This document shows, in pieces, positions 1 through 9,260 of a stretch of 55,938 bases of DNA (positions are counted from its first letter, which is position 1; each line of letters starts with the position of its first letter). Origin of the DNA: Pseudomonadales bacterium (GTDB lineage Bacteria > Pseudomonadota > Gammaproteobacteria > Pseudomonadales > Azotimanducaceae). The stretch spans positions 1-55,938 of the forward strand of contig SLQW01000115.1 in NCBI GenBank assembly GCA_007131295.1, written 5' to 3'. A program made the position numbers and the translations under genes. The notes beneath the pieces are model-generated. The model was not told the DNA's origin and did no database searches. It saw nothing but the letters and a program-made list of their open reading frames with translations.

Positions 1-3
1 AAA

Positions 4-38
4 CTGCGGCCCATGGCGCTTGGCGCCATGGGCCGCAG
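4..38 (-). terminator. Perfect hairpin after the TonB receptor gene
   Basis: Positions 4-19 pair perfectly with 23-38 (16 bp, loop TTG at 20-22). It lies about 22 nt past the stop codon of the minus-strand receptor gene, where an intrinsic terminator would be expected. Reading in that direction I can see only three T residues after the stem (positions 3-1), so the U tract cannot be judged. The palindrome is symmetric and could serve transcription from either side. Confidence 0.6.
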
Positions 39-60
39 GGTGAACGACTGCGTCCGGAGA

Positions 61-3000
61 TCAGAGGCCGGAGAAGCTGTAGCGCACGGAGGCGCCGTAG
101 ATTCGCGGCTCGGTCAGGAAGTAATTGCGGTAGAACCCGGACGTATCCGAGGTCAGGTACTTGCCGGTGATGTTGTCCTTGTCGGCGATGTTGCGGATGA
201 AGGCGCGCACGGTCCAGTGGCCGTCGTCGCTCTCGTAGATCAGCGACGCATTGTGCTGATCCCAGCTGCTGATGCGATCGCCCTGGGTATTGAACTCGCG
301 GGCGAACATCTTGCCTTGCCAGTAGTAGTCGTAGCGCGCCGTCACCGAGCCGCGCAGGGCAGCGACCGGCCAGGTGTAGGCGAGCCCGAGGCGGATGCTG
401 TGTTCCGGCGAGTTGGGCAGCGAATTGCCGTCCAGGTTGGTCGGCAGACCGTCCGAGGTCTCCACGCCTGCCGCATCGAGGAAGCCGCGGGAGAAGTAGG
501 CGGGAATCTCCACGCCGGCCGCGTTCGGTTCGTAGGTGACGTTGGTTCCCGGCTCGGTACCGCCGTTGGCCGGCGTCAGGGCGGCGTTTCCTGCCAGTGC
601 CGCATCCACCACAGCCTGGGTGATCTGCGATTCACGCGCGATGTAGTTCACCGCCGTGAGCGAACCCGGGTCGATGTTGTTGAGCAGGATGAAGTCCGGA
701 TTGCCCGCCGTCCGGTTGACGGGGTCGACGGATAGACTGCCGTCCACTTTACTCTTCAGGAACGAGTAGGCACCGTCAATGGACAGTCCGGGGACCGCCT
801 GCGGCCGCCAGAAAGCCTCCAGCTCGAGGCCGTAGATGTCGGCGTCGATGTTGTCGTTCAACGAGGTGTTGTTGGCGATCCGGGTGACCTGCAACCCGCT
901 GTAGTCGTAGTAGAACGCCGCGGCGTTCAGCACCAGGGTGCCGTCGAGCAGCACGTTCTTGCTGCCGATCTCGAAGGCGTTGATCTTCTCCGGATCGAAG
1001 GTGAACGACGAGGTGGCCTGGAACGCCGGCGGGATGGCCGGGTTGAAGCCGCCGGGCTTGTAGCCTCGGCTGAAGAAGCCGTACACCATCGAGTCGTTGT
1101 TGATCTGCCAGTCGAGACCTATGCGACCGCTCCATTCCTTGAAGTTGGTCTTGCTCGGGCTGCCGGTCAGGATCCGGGTCTCGCCGAACTGGGGCACGAT
1201 GGGGACCGCCGCCGAGACTGCGAAACGTTCAGGGCTCAGCGGTGGTGTGTCCATGGCCGCGGCCACGAGCTCTGGGGCGTAGAGATTGCCCAGAGCGACG
1301 TCCGTGGGATCGCCGAACATGAAGCCGGTCGTGCGGGTCCAGAATGGATCGGGCCCGAGTGCGCCTCCTAAAATCGCGTTCAGATCCACGGCATTGAAGA
1401 GCACGCTGGTGTCGCTGGTCTCCTTGTTGTCCCGGTTGTAGCGCAGGCCGACCGTGAGCTTCAGCGCCTCGTTGATCTGATAGTAACCCTCGCCAAAGAA
1501 CGCGTAGCCGTCACTCATGGTGCCGCCGGAAGGGTTGGTCGTGTTGTTGAAGTAGCCGGGGTACAGAGGTGGTGCTTCGAGGAACGCTGAGCCGAAACTC
1601 GTCACAAGGTCGAGCGTATTGGCGAGCACGTAGTAGTCGCCGTGGCCCTCCGAATCATAAGCGTTGGCGCCGAGGATGAAATTGAACGGCCCCTCGAAGT
1701 CCGATGCCACCTTCGCCTCGATGGTCCAGTACTCGGACTTGCCCGATGCCTGATCGAAGGCGAACAGGCGCGTCTGGTCGATGGGCAGGATGCACTCGCC
1801 GCCCGCCACGCCCGTGTTGCCATCGTTGATGTTGCAGGGTCCCTCGGCCCAGTCGCCGCCGGCACGCCCTGCGGGTCGTGACGTGGGCCAGAGTCCCTCC
1901 GGGTTCTGCGGCGTGGGATTCAGGGTCGCACCCACGTTCATCAGGTAGTCCTGTTGCGACAGGTAGTCCGTCTCCTGATAGGCGCCCTGCAGGCTGAAGC
2001 TGTAGCGGTCGAACTGATGATCGAAGCCGAAGGCGAACACGTCCTCCTCGTTCTGGAAGATCGGTTCGAAGTCCGTGTGCATGGTGCGCAGCCCGAGTTC
2101 CGGTCGCGGGAAGTCGTAGCTCAGTCCCGGGAAGCCGACTTCGGTGCCGTCGACCCCGAGCGGTAGCGCACCTGCCGTACCGGCGAAGATACCGCCGGTG
2201 GTGGCCCCGAGGTGGGGCTGCTCGAAGCCGAAGGCATCCGGATCACAGCCCGTTGTGGGCAACGGATTGGTGACGCAGACCTGGTTCGTGATCCGGGCCC
2301 GGTTGCTGTCCTCATCGAACCTGGAGTACATCACCCAGAGGTTGGTCCGGTCGGAAATGGCCCATTCCGCCGTGAGCCGTACGGACCAGAGATCACGTCC
2401 GTCCACGCGCTTGCTGGCCAACGGCAGCTCGAGACCCACTTCTTCCTGCTGGGCCCAGGCCAGGTTCTTGGTGTAGCCGTCCCGGTCGAGCCACATGCCC
2501 GCTGCGCGCACGGCGAAGGTCTCGGTGATCGGAATGTTGATTGCGCCCTTCAGGCGGCGGTTGCTGTAGTCGCCGATCTCGCCGTCGATGTGGGCGTCGA
2601 AGGCGCGCGGGTCCGGGCGTGCGGTGACGAAGTTGATGGCCCCGCCGGTGGCGTTGCGGCCGAACAGGGTGCCCTGGGGACCGCGCAGGATCTCCACCCG
2701 CTCCATGTCGTAGAACTCGATCGCATTCAGATTGCTGTTGATCGGGATCTCGTTGATGTGGGTGGACACACCGGGTTCCCCGGAAGCGCCGATCACGAGC
2801 CGGCCGATACCGCGGATACTGAAGCTCGAGCCGCCGAAGTTGGTGGCGGTGAAGCTGACGTTAGGTGCGTTCATCTGCAGGTCGGAAGGCGCGAGGATCT
2901 GGCGATCTTCGAGCATGTCACCACTGAACGCGGAGACCGCGATCGGCACGTCCTGTACGCTTTCCTCACGCCGCTGAGCGGTGACCGTGATCTCTTCGAT

Positions 3001-3135
3001 GATTGACTGGCGCTGCTGCGCCCCGGCGGGTTGCTGTGCGTAGGCGGCGGGTACGCCCGACAGAGCGGCGATGGCACTGGCCAGCACCATCCGCTCAGAC
3101 AGGCGCACTCGCGAACGATCGCGCGAATGCGTCAT
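61..3135 (-). CDS. TonB-dependent outer-membrane receptor
   Basis: The 1024-residue product is a typical large TonB-dependent receptor that would carry a scarce ligand across the outer membrane using ExbBD-TonB energy. A signal peptide with probable cleavage after AYA (about residue 33) is followed by a TonB box (EEITVTAQRREE, about 47-58). A plug domain follows (about 60-170), with the characteristic ERVEILRGPQGTLFGRNA and GGAINFVT segments, then a long beta-barrel ending in an aromatic-rich strand. The ATG at 3135 is preceded by GGGGAG at a somewhat long spacing. It is of the size and type often called IroN/FecA-like or associated with steroid, aromatic or oligosaccharide uptake in marine gammaproteobacteria, but the ligand cannot be read from sequence. 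The divergent amidase gene is its only close neighbour. Confidence 0.95.
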   Translation of the reverse strand: MTHSRDRSRVRLSERMVLASAIAALSGVPAAYAQQPAGAQQRQSIIEEITVTAQRREESVQDVPIAVSAFSGDMLEDRQILAPSDLQMNAPNVSFTATNFGGSSFSIRGIGRLVIGASGEPGVSTHINEIPINSNLNAIEFYDMERVEILRGPQGTLFGRNATGGAINFVTARPDPRAFDAHIDGEIGDYSNRRLKGAINIPITETFAVRAAGMWLDRDGYTKNLAWAQQEEVGLELPLASKRVDGRDLWSVRLTAEWAISDRTNLWVMYSRFDEDSNRARITNQVCVTNPLPTTGCDPDAFGFEQPHLGATTGGIFAGTAGALPLGVDGTEVGFPGLSYDFPRPELGLRTMHTDFEPIFQNEEDVFAFGFDHQFDRYSFSLQGAYQETDYLSQQDYLMNVGATLNPTPQNPEGLWPTSRPAGRAGGDWAEGPCNINDGNTGVAGGECILPIDQTRLFAFDQASGKSEYWTIEAKVASDFEGPFNFILGANAYDSEGHGDYYVLANTLDLVTSFGSAFLEAPPLYPGYFNNTTNPSGGTMSDGYAFFGEGYYQINEALKLTVGLRYNRDNKETSDTSVLFNAVDLNAILGGALGPDPFWTRTTGFMFGDPTDVALGNLYAPELVAAAMDTPPLSPERFAVSAAVPIVPQFGETRILTGSPSKTNFKEWSGRIGLDWQINNDSMVYGFFSRGYKPGGFNPAIPPAFQATSSFTFDPEKINAFEIGSKNVLLDGTLVLNAAAFYYDYSGLQVTRIANNTSLNDNIDADIYGLELEAFWRPQAVPGLSIDGAYSFLKSKVDGSLSVDPVNRTAGNPDFILLNNIDPGSLTAVNYIARESQITQAVVDAALAGNAALTPANGGTEPGTNVTYEPNAAGVEIPAYFSRGFLDAAGVETSDGLPTNLDGNSLPNSPEHSIRLGLAYTWPVAALRGSVTARYDYYWQGKMFAREFNTQGDRISSWDQHNASLIYESDDGHWTVRAFIRNIADKDNITGKYLTSDTSGFYRNYFLTEPRIYGASVRYSFSGL

Positions 3136-3422
3136 CTTGATTGACTCCCCAAGGTCCCCCTGTGAAGGTCAGCCGGCTTGGCGCCTGGGAGTCATGGTTA
3201 TGATTAGGCGACGGCTCACCGGGGGATCCATCCCGACTCCCGAAATCAAGAGTTCCCCGGACTGTCGTGATTGTCAAGCAGTCCGACGAGCCAGATGGCA
3301 AGCCGTTCGGCAACCCGCTCAGCGAATCACTCCGGCCCGGGATGCATAGTTGGGCCAAGCTGTGCGACGTAGACGCAAGGCTTCGGCTATGCTGCGCCCA
3401 TCTCGGGCCAGGGGGAGAAGGC

Positions 3423-4817
3423 ATGGATTTCAGGGACACGGACCTCACCACGCTGGCGGCGGATCTCCGCGCCGGGCGGATCTCGGCCGAGGAACTCATG
3501 CGCGGGACACTTTCCCGCATCGAGGCGCTGAATCCGAAGCTGAACGCCTTCGTCAGCCTGGCCGATCCGGATCGCCTGCTGGCGGAGGCGCGTGCGGTGG
3601 ACGCGGAATTCGCCCGAGGTGAGGATCCCGGGCCGCTTGCCGGCATTCCGATGGGCGTCAAGGACATCGAGGACGCTCGCGGTCTGGTGACCACTTTCGG
3701 TTCCGTGCTGTGGGCGGAGGCAGAGCCCGCTACCGCCGATTCAATCGAGGTCACCCGGCTGCGGGCAGCTGGGGCGATCGTGGTCGGCAAGACCAACTCG
3801 CCCGAGTTCGGCTGCAAGGGGGCGACGGACAACGCCCTGTTCGGCGCCACCAGGAACCCCTGGGATCACGACTACTCGCCAGGCGGCTCCTCTGGCGGCA
3901 GCAGCGCTGCGCTCGCTGCGGGCCTCGTGCCGCTCGCCACCGGGTCCGACGGTGGTGGCTCTATCCGCATCCCGGCAGCGCTCTGCGGCCACTCCGGTTT
4001 CAAGCCGTCGCAGGGCAGGGTGCCCATGGGCGGTGCGCCCACCACGGGCCTGCTTGCGGTGCGTGGGCCGATGACGCTGCGCCTCAAGGACACGGTGGTC
4101 GCACTGGACGTACTCCGGGGTGACCATCCGGGCGACATCTTCGGCCTGCCCGATGACTGTCGGCCCTGGCAGCCGGACTACGAGGCGCGGGAGTTGCCCG
4201 AGCGGGTGGTGTGGGCACCGACGCTCGGCTTTGCGGAGATCGATGCCGAAGTACTCCGGGTCTGCAACGCGGCGGTCGAGGCGCTGCAGGTAGCCGGCGT
4301 TGAGGTGATCGAGGCGGAAGCGGTATTCGACTCGCACCCGCTGCCGCACTGGTGGACGCTGTGGACCGTACTGATGGCGCGCAAGCTCGGTCGGTTCCGG
4401 GACGATCCCCGCTGGGAACGGGTGGATCCGGCCCTGCGCGGCATGGTCGAGACCGGGCTCGGCGCCAGCGGCGTCGACTTCGCCCTCGCCATCGACGCCT
4501 GCCACCACTACAACGACCAGCTCGAGTCTGCGTTCGCTGATGCGCCCTATATTCTGAGTCCCACCTGCGCCGGACGGACGCCGAAGTCGGGTGCCGACGG
4601 CACCATCAACGGCCGTCCCACCGCCGCCTGGGTGGAAATGACTTTCGGCTTCAACATGACCAGGAATCCGGCCGCCAGCGTGCACGCGGGATTGGATTCC
4701 GACGGCATGCCCGTTGGTCTGCAGGTGGTAGGCAGGCAGCGCGACGATCTCGGCGTGCTGTGCGCGGCGGGGGCCATCGAGGATCTCCTGGGAGGTCCGG
4801 GGAGGGCAGTCTTCTGA
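3423..4817 (+). CDS. Amidase signature family hydrolase
   Basis: A 464-residue member of the amidase signature (AS) family, which hydrolyses C-N bonds of amides with a Ser-cisSer-Lys triad. The residues are visible: Lys80 in GVKD, cis-Ser156 in GGSSGGSS, and nucleophile Ser180 in the GSDGGGSIRIPA segment. The reading frame is open upstream to 3267, but the ATG at 3423 is chosen because GGGGGAGAAGG directly precedes it and the protein then begins with a normal AS N-terminus (MDFRDTDLTTLAADLRAG). It is transcribed divergently from the TonB receptor and converges with the aspartic protease gene, 5 nt away. The substrate is unknown; a GatA role is unlikely because no gatB or gatC is adjacent. Confidence 0.92.
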   Translation: MDFRDTDLTTLAADLRAGRISAEELMRGTLSRIEALNPKLNAFVSLADPDRLLAEARAVDAEFARGEDPGPLAGIPMGVKDIEDARGLVTTFGSVLWAEAEPATADSIEVTRLRAAGAIVVGKTNSPEFGCKGATDNALFGATRNPWDHDYSPGGSSGGSSAALAAGLVPLATGSDGGGSIRIPAALCGHSGFKPSQGRVPMGGAPTTGLLAVRGPMTLRLKDTVVALDVLRGDHPGDIFGLPDDCRPWQPDYEARELPERVVWAPTLGFAEIDAEVLRVCNAAVEALQVAGVEVIEAEAVFDSHPLPHWWTLWTVLMARKLGRFRDDPRWERVDPALRGMVETGLGASGVDFALAIDACHHYNDQLESAFADAPYILSPTCAGRTPKSGADGTINGRPTAAWVEMTFGFNMTRNPAASVHAGLDSDGMPVGLQVVGRQRDDLGVLCAAGAIEDLLGGPGRAVF

Positions 4818-4822
4818 GCTGG

Positions 4823-5365
4823 TCAGTCTCGCGTCCGGCGCTGGGTGAGGACCAGAACCCCGTCGCGCTGGGCCATCTCCACCCTGCCCAGGGCACTCAT
4901 ACCGAGTAGTACCGTACCGTCAAGTCCCGGTGCGATCGCGCCTTCCACATCGCGCCAGGTCATTCGCCCGATCTCGAGTCGATCGATCCGCGTCAGCCAC
5001 GCGTGGTCCACTCCACTGGCGGTGCGTATGGGTATGCGCGTGCCGCGTTCGAGGCCCAGGCGGTCGGCGTCGGCGGCGGGTACGACCACGGCAGTGGCGC
5101 CGGTGTCGAGTAGAAAAGTGACGCGACGACCCTCGATCGTGCCGTCAGTCACGTAGTGGCCGGCGCGGTTGCGCTCGATGCGCACCTCGATGCGGTCGTC
5201 ATGAACGAACGTCTCCGGCGTTCTCGCGGCGCGCTCGCGACCTTCGTCCCGTGCTGAGAACAGCAGCGTGCCGCCCACGAGGACCAGGATCCAGAAAACC
5301 CAGAGCATGCCCCGACCCATGCCTCGCACCGGGTCCTCAGCGGAGCGTTTGTCGCTTTCGTTCAT
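4823..5365 (-). CDS. Membrane-anchored retropepsin-like aspartic protease
   Basis: A 180-residue protein with one N-terminal membrane segment (about residues 18-37) and a single retropepsin-like domain of the TIGR02281/clan AA type found in proteobacteria. The catalytic motif is LLDTGATAVVV with Asp87-Thr88-Gly89. One DTG per chain implies an active homodimer, as in viral proteases. The topology suggests the protease domain lies in the periplasm. The frame is open further upstream, but the ATG at 5365 gives the normal short cytoplasmic tail before the membrane helix. The substrate is unknown. Confidence 0.85.
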   Translation of the reverse strand: MNESDKRSAEDPVRGMGRGMLWVFWILVLVGGTLLFSARDEGRERAARTPETFVHDDRIEVRIERNRAGHYVTDGTIEGRRVTFLLDTGATAVVVPAADADRLGLERGTRIPIRTASGVDHAWLTRIDRLEIGRMTWRDVEGAIAPGLDGTVLLGMSALGRVEMAQRDGVLVLTQRRTRD

Positions 5366-5516
5366 GGCGAGCGCCGTTCCTGGTCGGCCCGTGCTGGGTC
5401 GGCCCGAGATGATACACCCTCGGCGACGGGCTTCGTCTGGCGCGTTGGGCCATGCCATACTCGGCCGCAGCGACCTGTCGCAAATGATTCCAACGCATAT
5501 CCGGGGAGGAAAGGGC

Positions 5517-5813
5517 ATGAGTGCGAGTGGCAAATGGGATGTGACCATGAACACGCCCATGGGGGCACAACAGGGCACGCTGGACATCGACGTCGATGGC
5601 GACACGCTCACGGGAACCATGACCGGCGCCCAGGGGGCGCTGCAGCTCGACAACGGCAAGGCCGACGGCAACAACCTCAGCTGGACGGCGAACATGACTC
5701 AGCCCATGCCGATGACGCTCGAGTTTTCGGCACTGGTCGACGGCGATGCCATCTCCGGAAGCGTCAAGCTGGGAGCTTTCGGGACGGCTAGCTTCAACGG
5801 CTCCCGCGTCTGA
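5517..5813 (+). CDS. Small beta-rich protein of unknown function
   Basis: A 98-residue protein with no signal peptide, made of repeated short hydrophobic/polar strands separated by Gly-Asp or Asn-Gly turns. This suggests an antiparallel beta sheet or small barrel. The start ATG at 5517 sits behind a strong GGGGAGGAAAGGGC ribosome binding site, which rules out the longer open frame from 5268. It ends 2 nt before the next gene, so the two are probably co-transcribed. I recognise the general type as a conserved hypothetical in proteobacteria but know no function. Confidence 0.75.
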   Translation: MSASGKWDVTMNTPMGAQQGTLDIDVDGDTLTGTMTGAQGALQLDNGKADGNNLSWTANMTQPMPMTLEFSALVDGDAISGSVKLGAFGTASFNGSRV

Positions 5814-5815
5814 AC

Positions 5816-7192
5816 GTGACGTCGAAGGCGGGCACTTCATTTCCTCAGGCAACACTCGCACGACGGCTCGGATCGCTGGTTGCGCGGGGTGTGGCCTCGC
5901 GCTCCTGGCGCAGGCTGCGGCAGGTGCCGGCGACGCTCCAGCGTCGTCTGCGCGGCGGCCGCTGGGTGGTGGAGTTCTTCCATCAGGTGGACGACCCCCA
6001 TTCTCATCTGGCCGTCCAGTGTCTGGCAGGATTGCGCCGCAACTATGACGTGGACCTGCGCGTGTATCTGGTTCCGGCACCGGCTTTTACCGACAACCCC
6101 AGTGCCGGGACGTATCTGACCTGGGCGCGACGCGATGTCGCAGACGTGGCCGCCGGTTACGGGATGCGCTTCGAGGATCCGGGTGAGCAGCCGCCCGCCG
6201 CGCTAGTGGACAAGGCGCGCGCCATTCTCTCTGCAGGTTTGACGCGAGCTTCGTTTCCGGAGCTCGCCCACTCGGTGGGCGAGGCGCTCTGGGCTGCGAA
6301 TGGTGCCGCGCTGGACGAGCTGGCCGGCCGTCACGGCGCCGATACGGACGCAGCCGCTCGCGCGCGCGAGGACATCGGCCGCGAGCGGCGCGAGCAGCTC
6401 GGTCACTACAGTGGTGGCATGTTTCACTTCGCTGGCGACTGGTACTGGGGCGTGGACCGACTGCTGCACCTCGAGGCCCGGCTCGCCGAGCTCGGTGCCA
6501 TCGTCGGTGCCCCCCCGCCGCTCGCGCCACGGCCAGCGCTGCAATGGCCGCGCGACCGCGTTGCGGCCGCGCAGATCCGGGTCGAGTGTTTCGCGTCGAT
6601 TCGCTCGCCGTACACCGCCATCGTCCTGCGCCGTCTGCTGGAGTGGGCGGATGTGGCCGGCGTGACGCTCGAACTGCGTCCGGTGCTGCCCATGGTCATG
6701 CGCGGCGTACCGCTGTCTCGATCCAAGAGCTTCTACATCCTTTCCGACACCGCCCGCGAAGCGGATCGGGCCGGTGCCCGCTTCGGCCGTCTGATCGATC
6801 CCATCGGCGTACCTGCAGAGAGGGCGCTTTCCCTGTGGCCCTGGGCAAAGTCGCGCGGTCGCGGCGAGCGTTACCTGTTGTCCTGTGTCGAAGGCGCCTG
6901 GGCCGACGGCATCGATCTCGGCAGTGACCACGGCCTCGCCCGCGTGGTGGAGCGCTGCAATCTGTCCTGGGCGGAGGCGCGGCGCCAACTCGCGGGCGAT
7001 GCCTGGCGGGAGGAGGTCGAGGCCAACCGCGAGACCCTTTACGGAATGGGGCTTTGGGGTGTGCCGAGTTTCCGCGTGACTGGACCCACCCCGGAGCACG
7101 GCAGCTGGCAGGGCTGGGGACAGGACCGACTCTGGCGTCTGGCGCGCGAGGCGGCGGAGCGCGCCGATCAGGTGGTATCAACGGAGGCGTAA
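5816..7192 (+). CDS. Tandem DsbA/kappa-GST-like (HCCA isomerase family) protein
   Basis: A 458-residue protein that appears to hold two thioredoxin-fold domains of the DsbA/2-hydroxychromene-2-carboxylate isomerase type. The first begins near residue 45 (WVVEFFHQVDDPHSHLA) and the second near residue 255 (IRVECFASIRSPYTAIVL). The second has the long helical insertion and the late GLWGVPSFRVTG strand with its cis-proline. Neither domain has a CXXC motif, so glutathione-dependent isomerase or transferase chemistry is more likely than disulfide exchange. The GTG start at 5816 is 2 nt after the upstream stop. The downstream alcohol dehydrogenase begins 2 nt after its stop, suggesting one operon. 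The family call is firm for the second domain and less so for the first. Confidence 0.8.
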   Translation: MTSKAGTSFPQATLARRLGSLVARGVASRSWRRLRQVPATLQRRLRGGRWVVEFFHQVDDPHSHLAVQCLAGLRRNYDVDLRVYLVPAPAFTDNPSAGTYLTWARRDVADVAAGYGMRFEDPGEQPPAALVDKARAILSAGLTRASFPELAHSVGEALWAANGAALDELAGRHGADTDAAARAREDIGRERREQLGHYSGGMFHFAGDWYWGVDRLLHLEARLAELGAIVGAPPPLAPRPALQWPRDRVAAAQIRVECFASIRSPYTAIVLRRLLEWADVAGVTLELRPVLPMVMRGVPLSRSKSFYILSDTAREADRAGARFGRLIDPIGVPAERALSLWPWAKSRGRGERYLLSCVEGAWADGIDLGSDHGLARVVERCNLSWAEARRQLAGDAWREEVEANRETLYGMGLWGVPSFRVTGPTPEHGSWQGWGQDRLWRLAREAAERADQVVSTEA

Positions 7193-7194
7193 GC

Positions 7195-8229
7195 ATGTAT
7201 GCAGCATTGGTGACGGGTAAACGGGAGATCCGTCAGGTGGAGTTCCCGGAACCCGAAGCGACACCGGGCCGGGCCGTGGTCGAAGTGGACTACTGCGGAA
7301 TCTGCGGGACCGACCTGCACGCTTGGGTGTCCGGCGAGCCCTACAACCCAGCCATCTGCGGCCACGAGTGGAGCGGTCGCGTGAGCCAGGTCGGTACCGG
7401 CGTCGCACACGTCCGTGAGGGCGACCGGGTGGCGGTGGGCGTTGCCAGTCCCTGTGGTGTCTGCCCCACCTGTCTGCGTGGTGACGGCAGCCACTGCGAG
7501 ACGGTGTTCGCGGGCATGATCGGCGTCGGCCCGATGGCCGCAGCGCACGGCGGCTTCGCGCCCGCCATCGCCATCGAGGCGGCCAGGCTGTACCTGCTCG
7601 AGGAGGGCATCGAACCGGCCACAGCCGCCATCCTGGAACCCGCTACCGTGGCCGTGCACGCGGTCAGGCGCACGCCCATGCGGCTCGGTGACACCGTGGT
7701 CGTGCTCGGCGGGGGGCCCATCGGCCTCCTGACTCTGCAGTGTGCCCGGATCGCCGGTGCCGGTACCGTGATTCTGGTGGAACCACAACCTGCGCGACGC
7801 AATCTGGGTCACCGCCTCGGCGCCGACCGCGTCATCGACCCGGGAGCCGAGAGCGTGCCGGAAGCCGTAGAGGCATGGCTCGGACAGCCCGGAGCGGACG
7901 TGGTGTTCGAATGCGCGGGCATTCCCGCCACCATTAATCAGGCGGTGACCCTGGCCCGCCGTGGAGGCGTCGTCTCGCTGGTAGGCGTGGCGGATCAGAA
8001 CGCGAACATCGTCCCGGCGGAGTGGCTGATCAAGGAGGTGCGCCTGGTGGCGTCGTTGGGCTACCAGCGCGAAGAATTCGCCGTGGCCCAGGCCCTGGTG
8101 CGGGACGGCCGCCTCGACCTGCCGGCTCTGCACACCTCGACCGTCCCACTGGAGCAGATCGAGGCCGCCTTCCAGCGCCTCACCGAAGCCCCTGAGGAAG
8201 TGAAGATCCTGGTGGATCCGCGCGCCTGA
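7195..8229 (+). CDS. Zinc-dependent medium-chain alcohol dehydrogenase
   Basis: A 344-residue zinc-containing MDR alcohol/polyol dehydrogenase. Catalytic zinc ligands are visible as Cys37 (GICGTDLH) and His57 (GHE). The structural zinc site is Cys87, Cys90, Cys93 and Cys101. A Rossmann motif GGGPIG near residue 170 binds NAD(P). The sequence resembles the 2,3-butanediol/threonine/sorbitol dehydrogenase branch, but the substrate is not determinable. Start ATG 7195 follows GGAGG and lies 2 nt after the stop of the DsbA-like gene. Confidence 0.92.
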   Translation: MYAALVTGKREIRQVEFPEPEATPGRAVVEVDYCGICGTDLHAWVSGEPYNPAICGHEWSGRVSQVGTGVAHVREGDRVAVGVASPCGVCPTCLRGDGSHCETVFAGMIGVGPMAAAHGGFAPAIAIEAARLYLLEEGIEPATAAILEPATVAVHAVRRTPMRLGDTVVVLGGGPIGLLTLQCARIAGAGTVILVEPQPARRNLGHRLGADRVIDPGAESVPEAVEAWLGQPGADVVFECAGIPATINQAVTLARRGGVVSLVGVADQNANIVPAEWLIKEVRLVASLGYQREEFAVAQALVRDGRLDLPALHTSTVPLEQIEAAFQRLTEAPEEVKILVDPRA

Positions 8230-8282
8230 TTCGCTCGCCGTCTCATCCGTCATTCTTGCAGTAGCGTAAGGAGGTCATGGCC

Positions 8283-9167
8283 ATGCCGAGTGCCGAGCAC
8301 GAAAAAATCGTCGAACTGTTCCAGAGCATGCCGCGTGAGGAGGCGCCCGATCTGGCCACGCAGCGGGCCAGTTTCGAGGCGTTGACCCAGGACTTCGCGC
8401 TTGCCCCGGGAACAGAAGTCATGCCGACCCAGGCGGGCGGCGTCCCCGCCGAGTGGGTGGGGGCATCCGGTGCCGATGCGCGCCGGGCGGTGCTGTATCT
8501 GCACGGCGGCGGCTACGTGATCGGTTCCCTCAACACCCATCGTTCGGTGGCATCACGCATTTCCGCCGCCAGCGGCGCCCGGGTGCTGCTGCTCGACTAT
8601 CGGCTCGCGCCCGAGCATCCGTTTCCGGCCGCAGTCGACGACGCCTTCAGCGCGTACCGCTGGCTCGCTACACAGGGCGTTCTGCCAGAGCATGTTGCCA
8701 TTGCCGGTGATTCTGCCGGGGGTGGCTTGACCCTGGCGCTCCTGGCGAAGATCAGAGACGAGGGCTTGCCGTTACCCGCCTGCGGGGTCTGCCTGTCACC
8801 CTGGGTGGACCTCGAGGGCAAAGGGGCCACCTGTGAGCCGGGCGCAGTGGATGATCCCATGGTCACCCTGGAGGGCTTGCGCGCAATGGGCCAGAGCTAT
8901 GCAGGCGGTTCTCTCGACGCACCGCTGGCATCGCCGCTGCACGCCGATCTGACTGGCCTGCCGCCGCTGCTCGTCCAGGTGGGCACCCGCGAGATTCTGC
9001 TGGACGACGCACGGCGCATTGCTGCCCTGGCCGAGGCAGCTGGGGTGTCGGTCACGCTGGAAGAGGAGGAGGGCCTGATGCACGTCTGGCAGCTCTTTCC
9101 CGATGTGCCCGAGTCCGATGCCGCGGTGGCGCGGATCGGCGCCTTCGTGGACCGGCACCTGGCCTGA
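8283..9167 (+). CDS. HSL-family (family IV) carboxylesterase
   Basis: A 294-residue alpha/beta hydrolase of the hormone-sensitive-lipase family, hydrolysing short or medium acyl esters. It has the oxyanion motif HGGGY (74-78) and the nucleophile elbow GDSAGG (Ser144). The catalytic Asp lies in the region of EILLDDA, and the His in LMHVWQLF near the C-terminus. Two in-frame ATGs lie near the ribosome binding site TAAGGAGGT (8267-8275). The one at 8283 leaves 8 nt after GGAGG and is preferred over 8277, which leaves only 2 nt. No signal peptide is seen, so it is probably cytoplasmic. Confidence 0.93.
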   Translation: MPSAEHEKIVELFQSMPREEAPDLATQRASFEALTQDFALAPGTEVMPTQAGGVPAEWVGASGADARRAVLYLHGGGYVIGSLNTHRSVASRISAASGARVLLLDYRLAPEHPFPAAVDDAFSAYRWLATQGVLPEHVAIAGDSAGGGLTLALLAKIRDEGLPLPACGVCLSPWVDLEGKGATCEPGAVDDPMVTLEGLRAMGQSYAGGSLDAPLASPLHADLTGLPPLLVQVGTREILLDDARRIAALAEAAGVSVTLEEEEGLMHVWQLFPDVPESDAAVARIGAFVDRHLA

Positions 9168-9260
9168 CGGCGCGTGCCGCCCGCCAGGTGTCGTCCTGCG
9201 CTCGCAAGACGGCAGAGCCAACGCAGCCAGAAAGCGCAGCCGTCGCGGGCCGACCGGTGA

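Noticed and set aside
3249-3277. TTGACA on the minus strand as a promoter for the TonB receptor
   Set aside because: The -35 box is perfect, but the sequence 17 nt away (AACTCT) is a poor -10 match, so the call is not supported.
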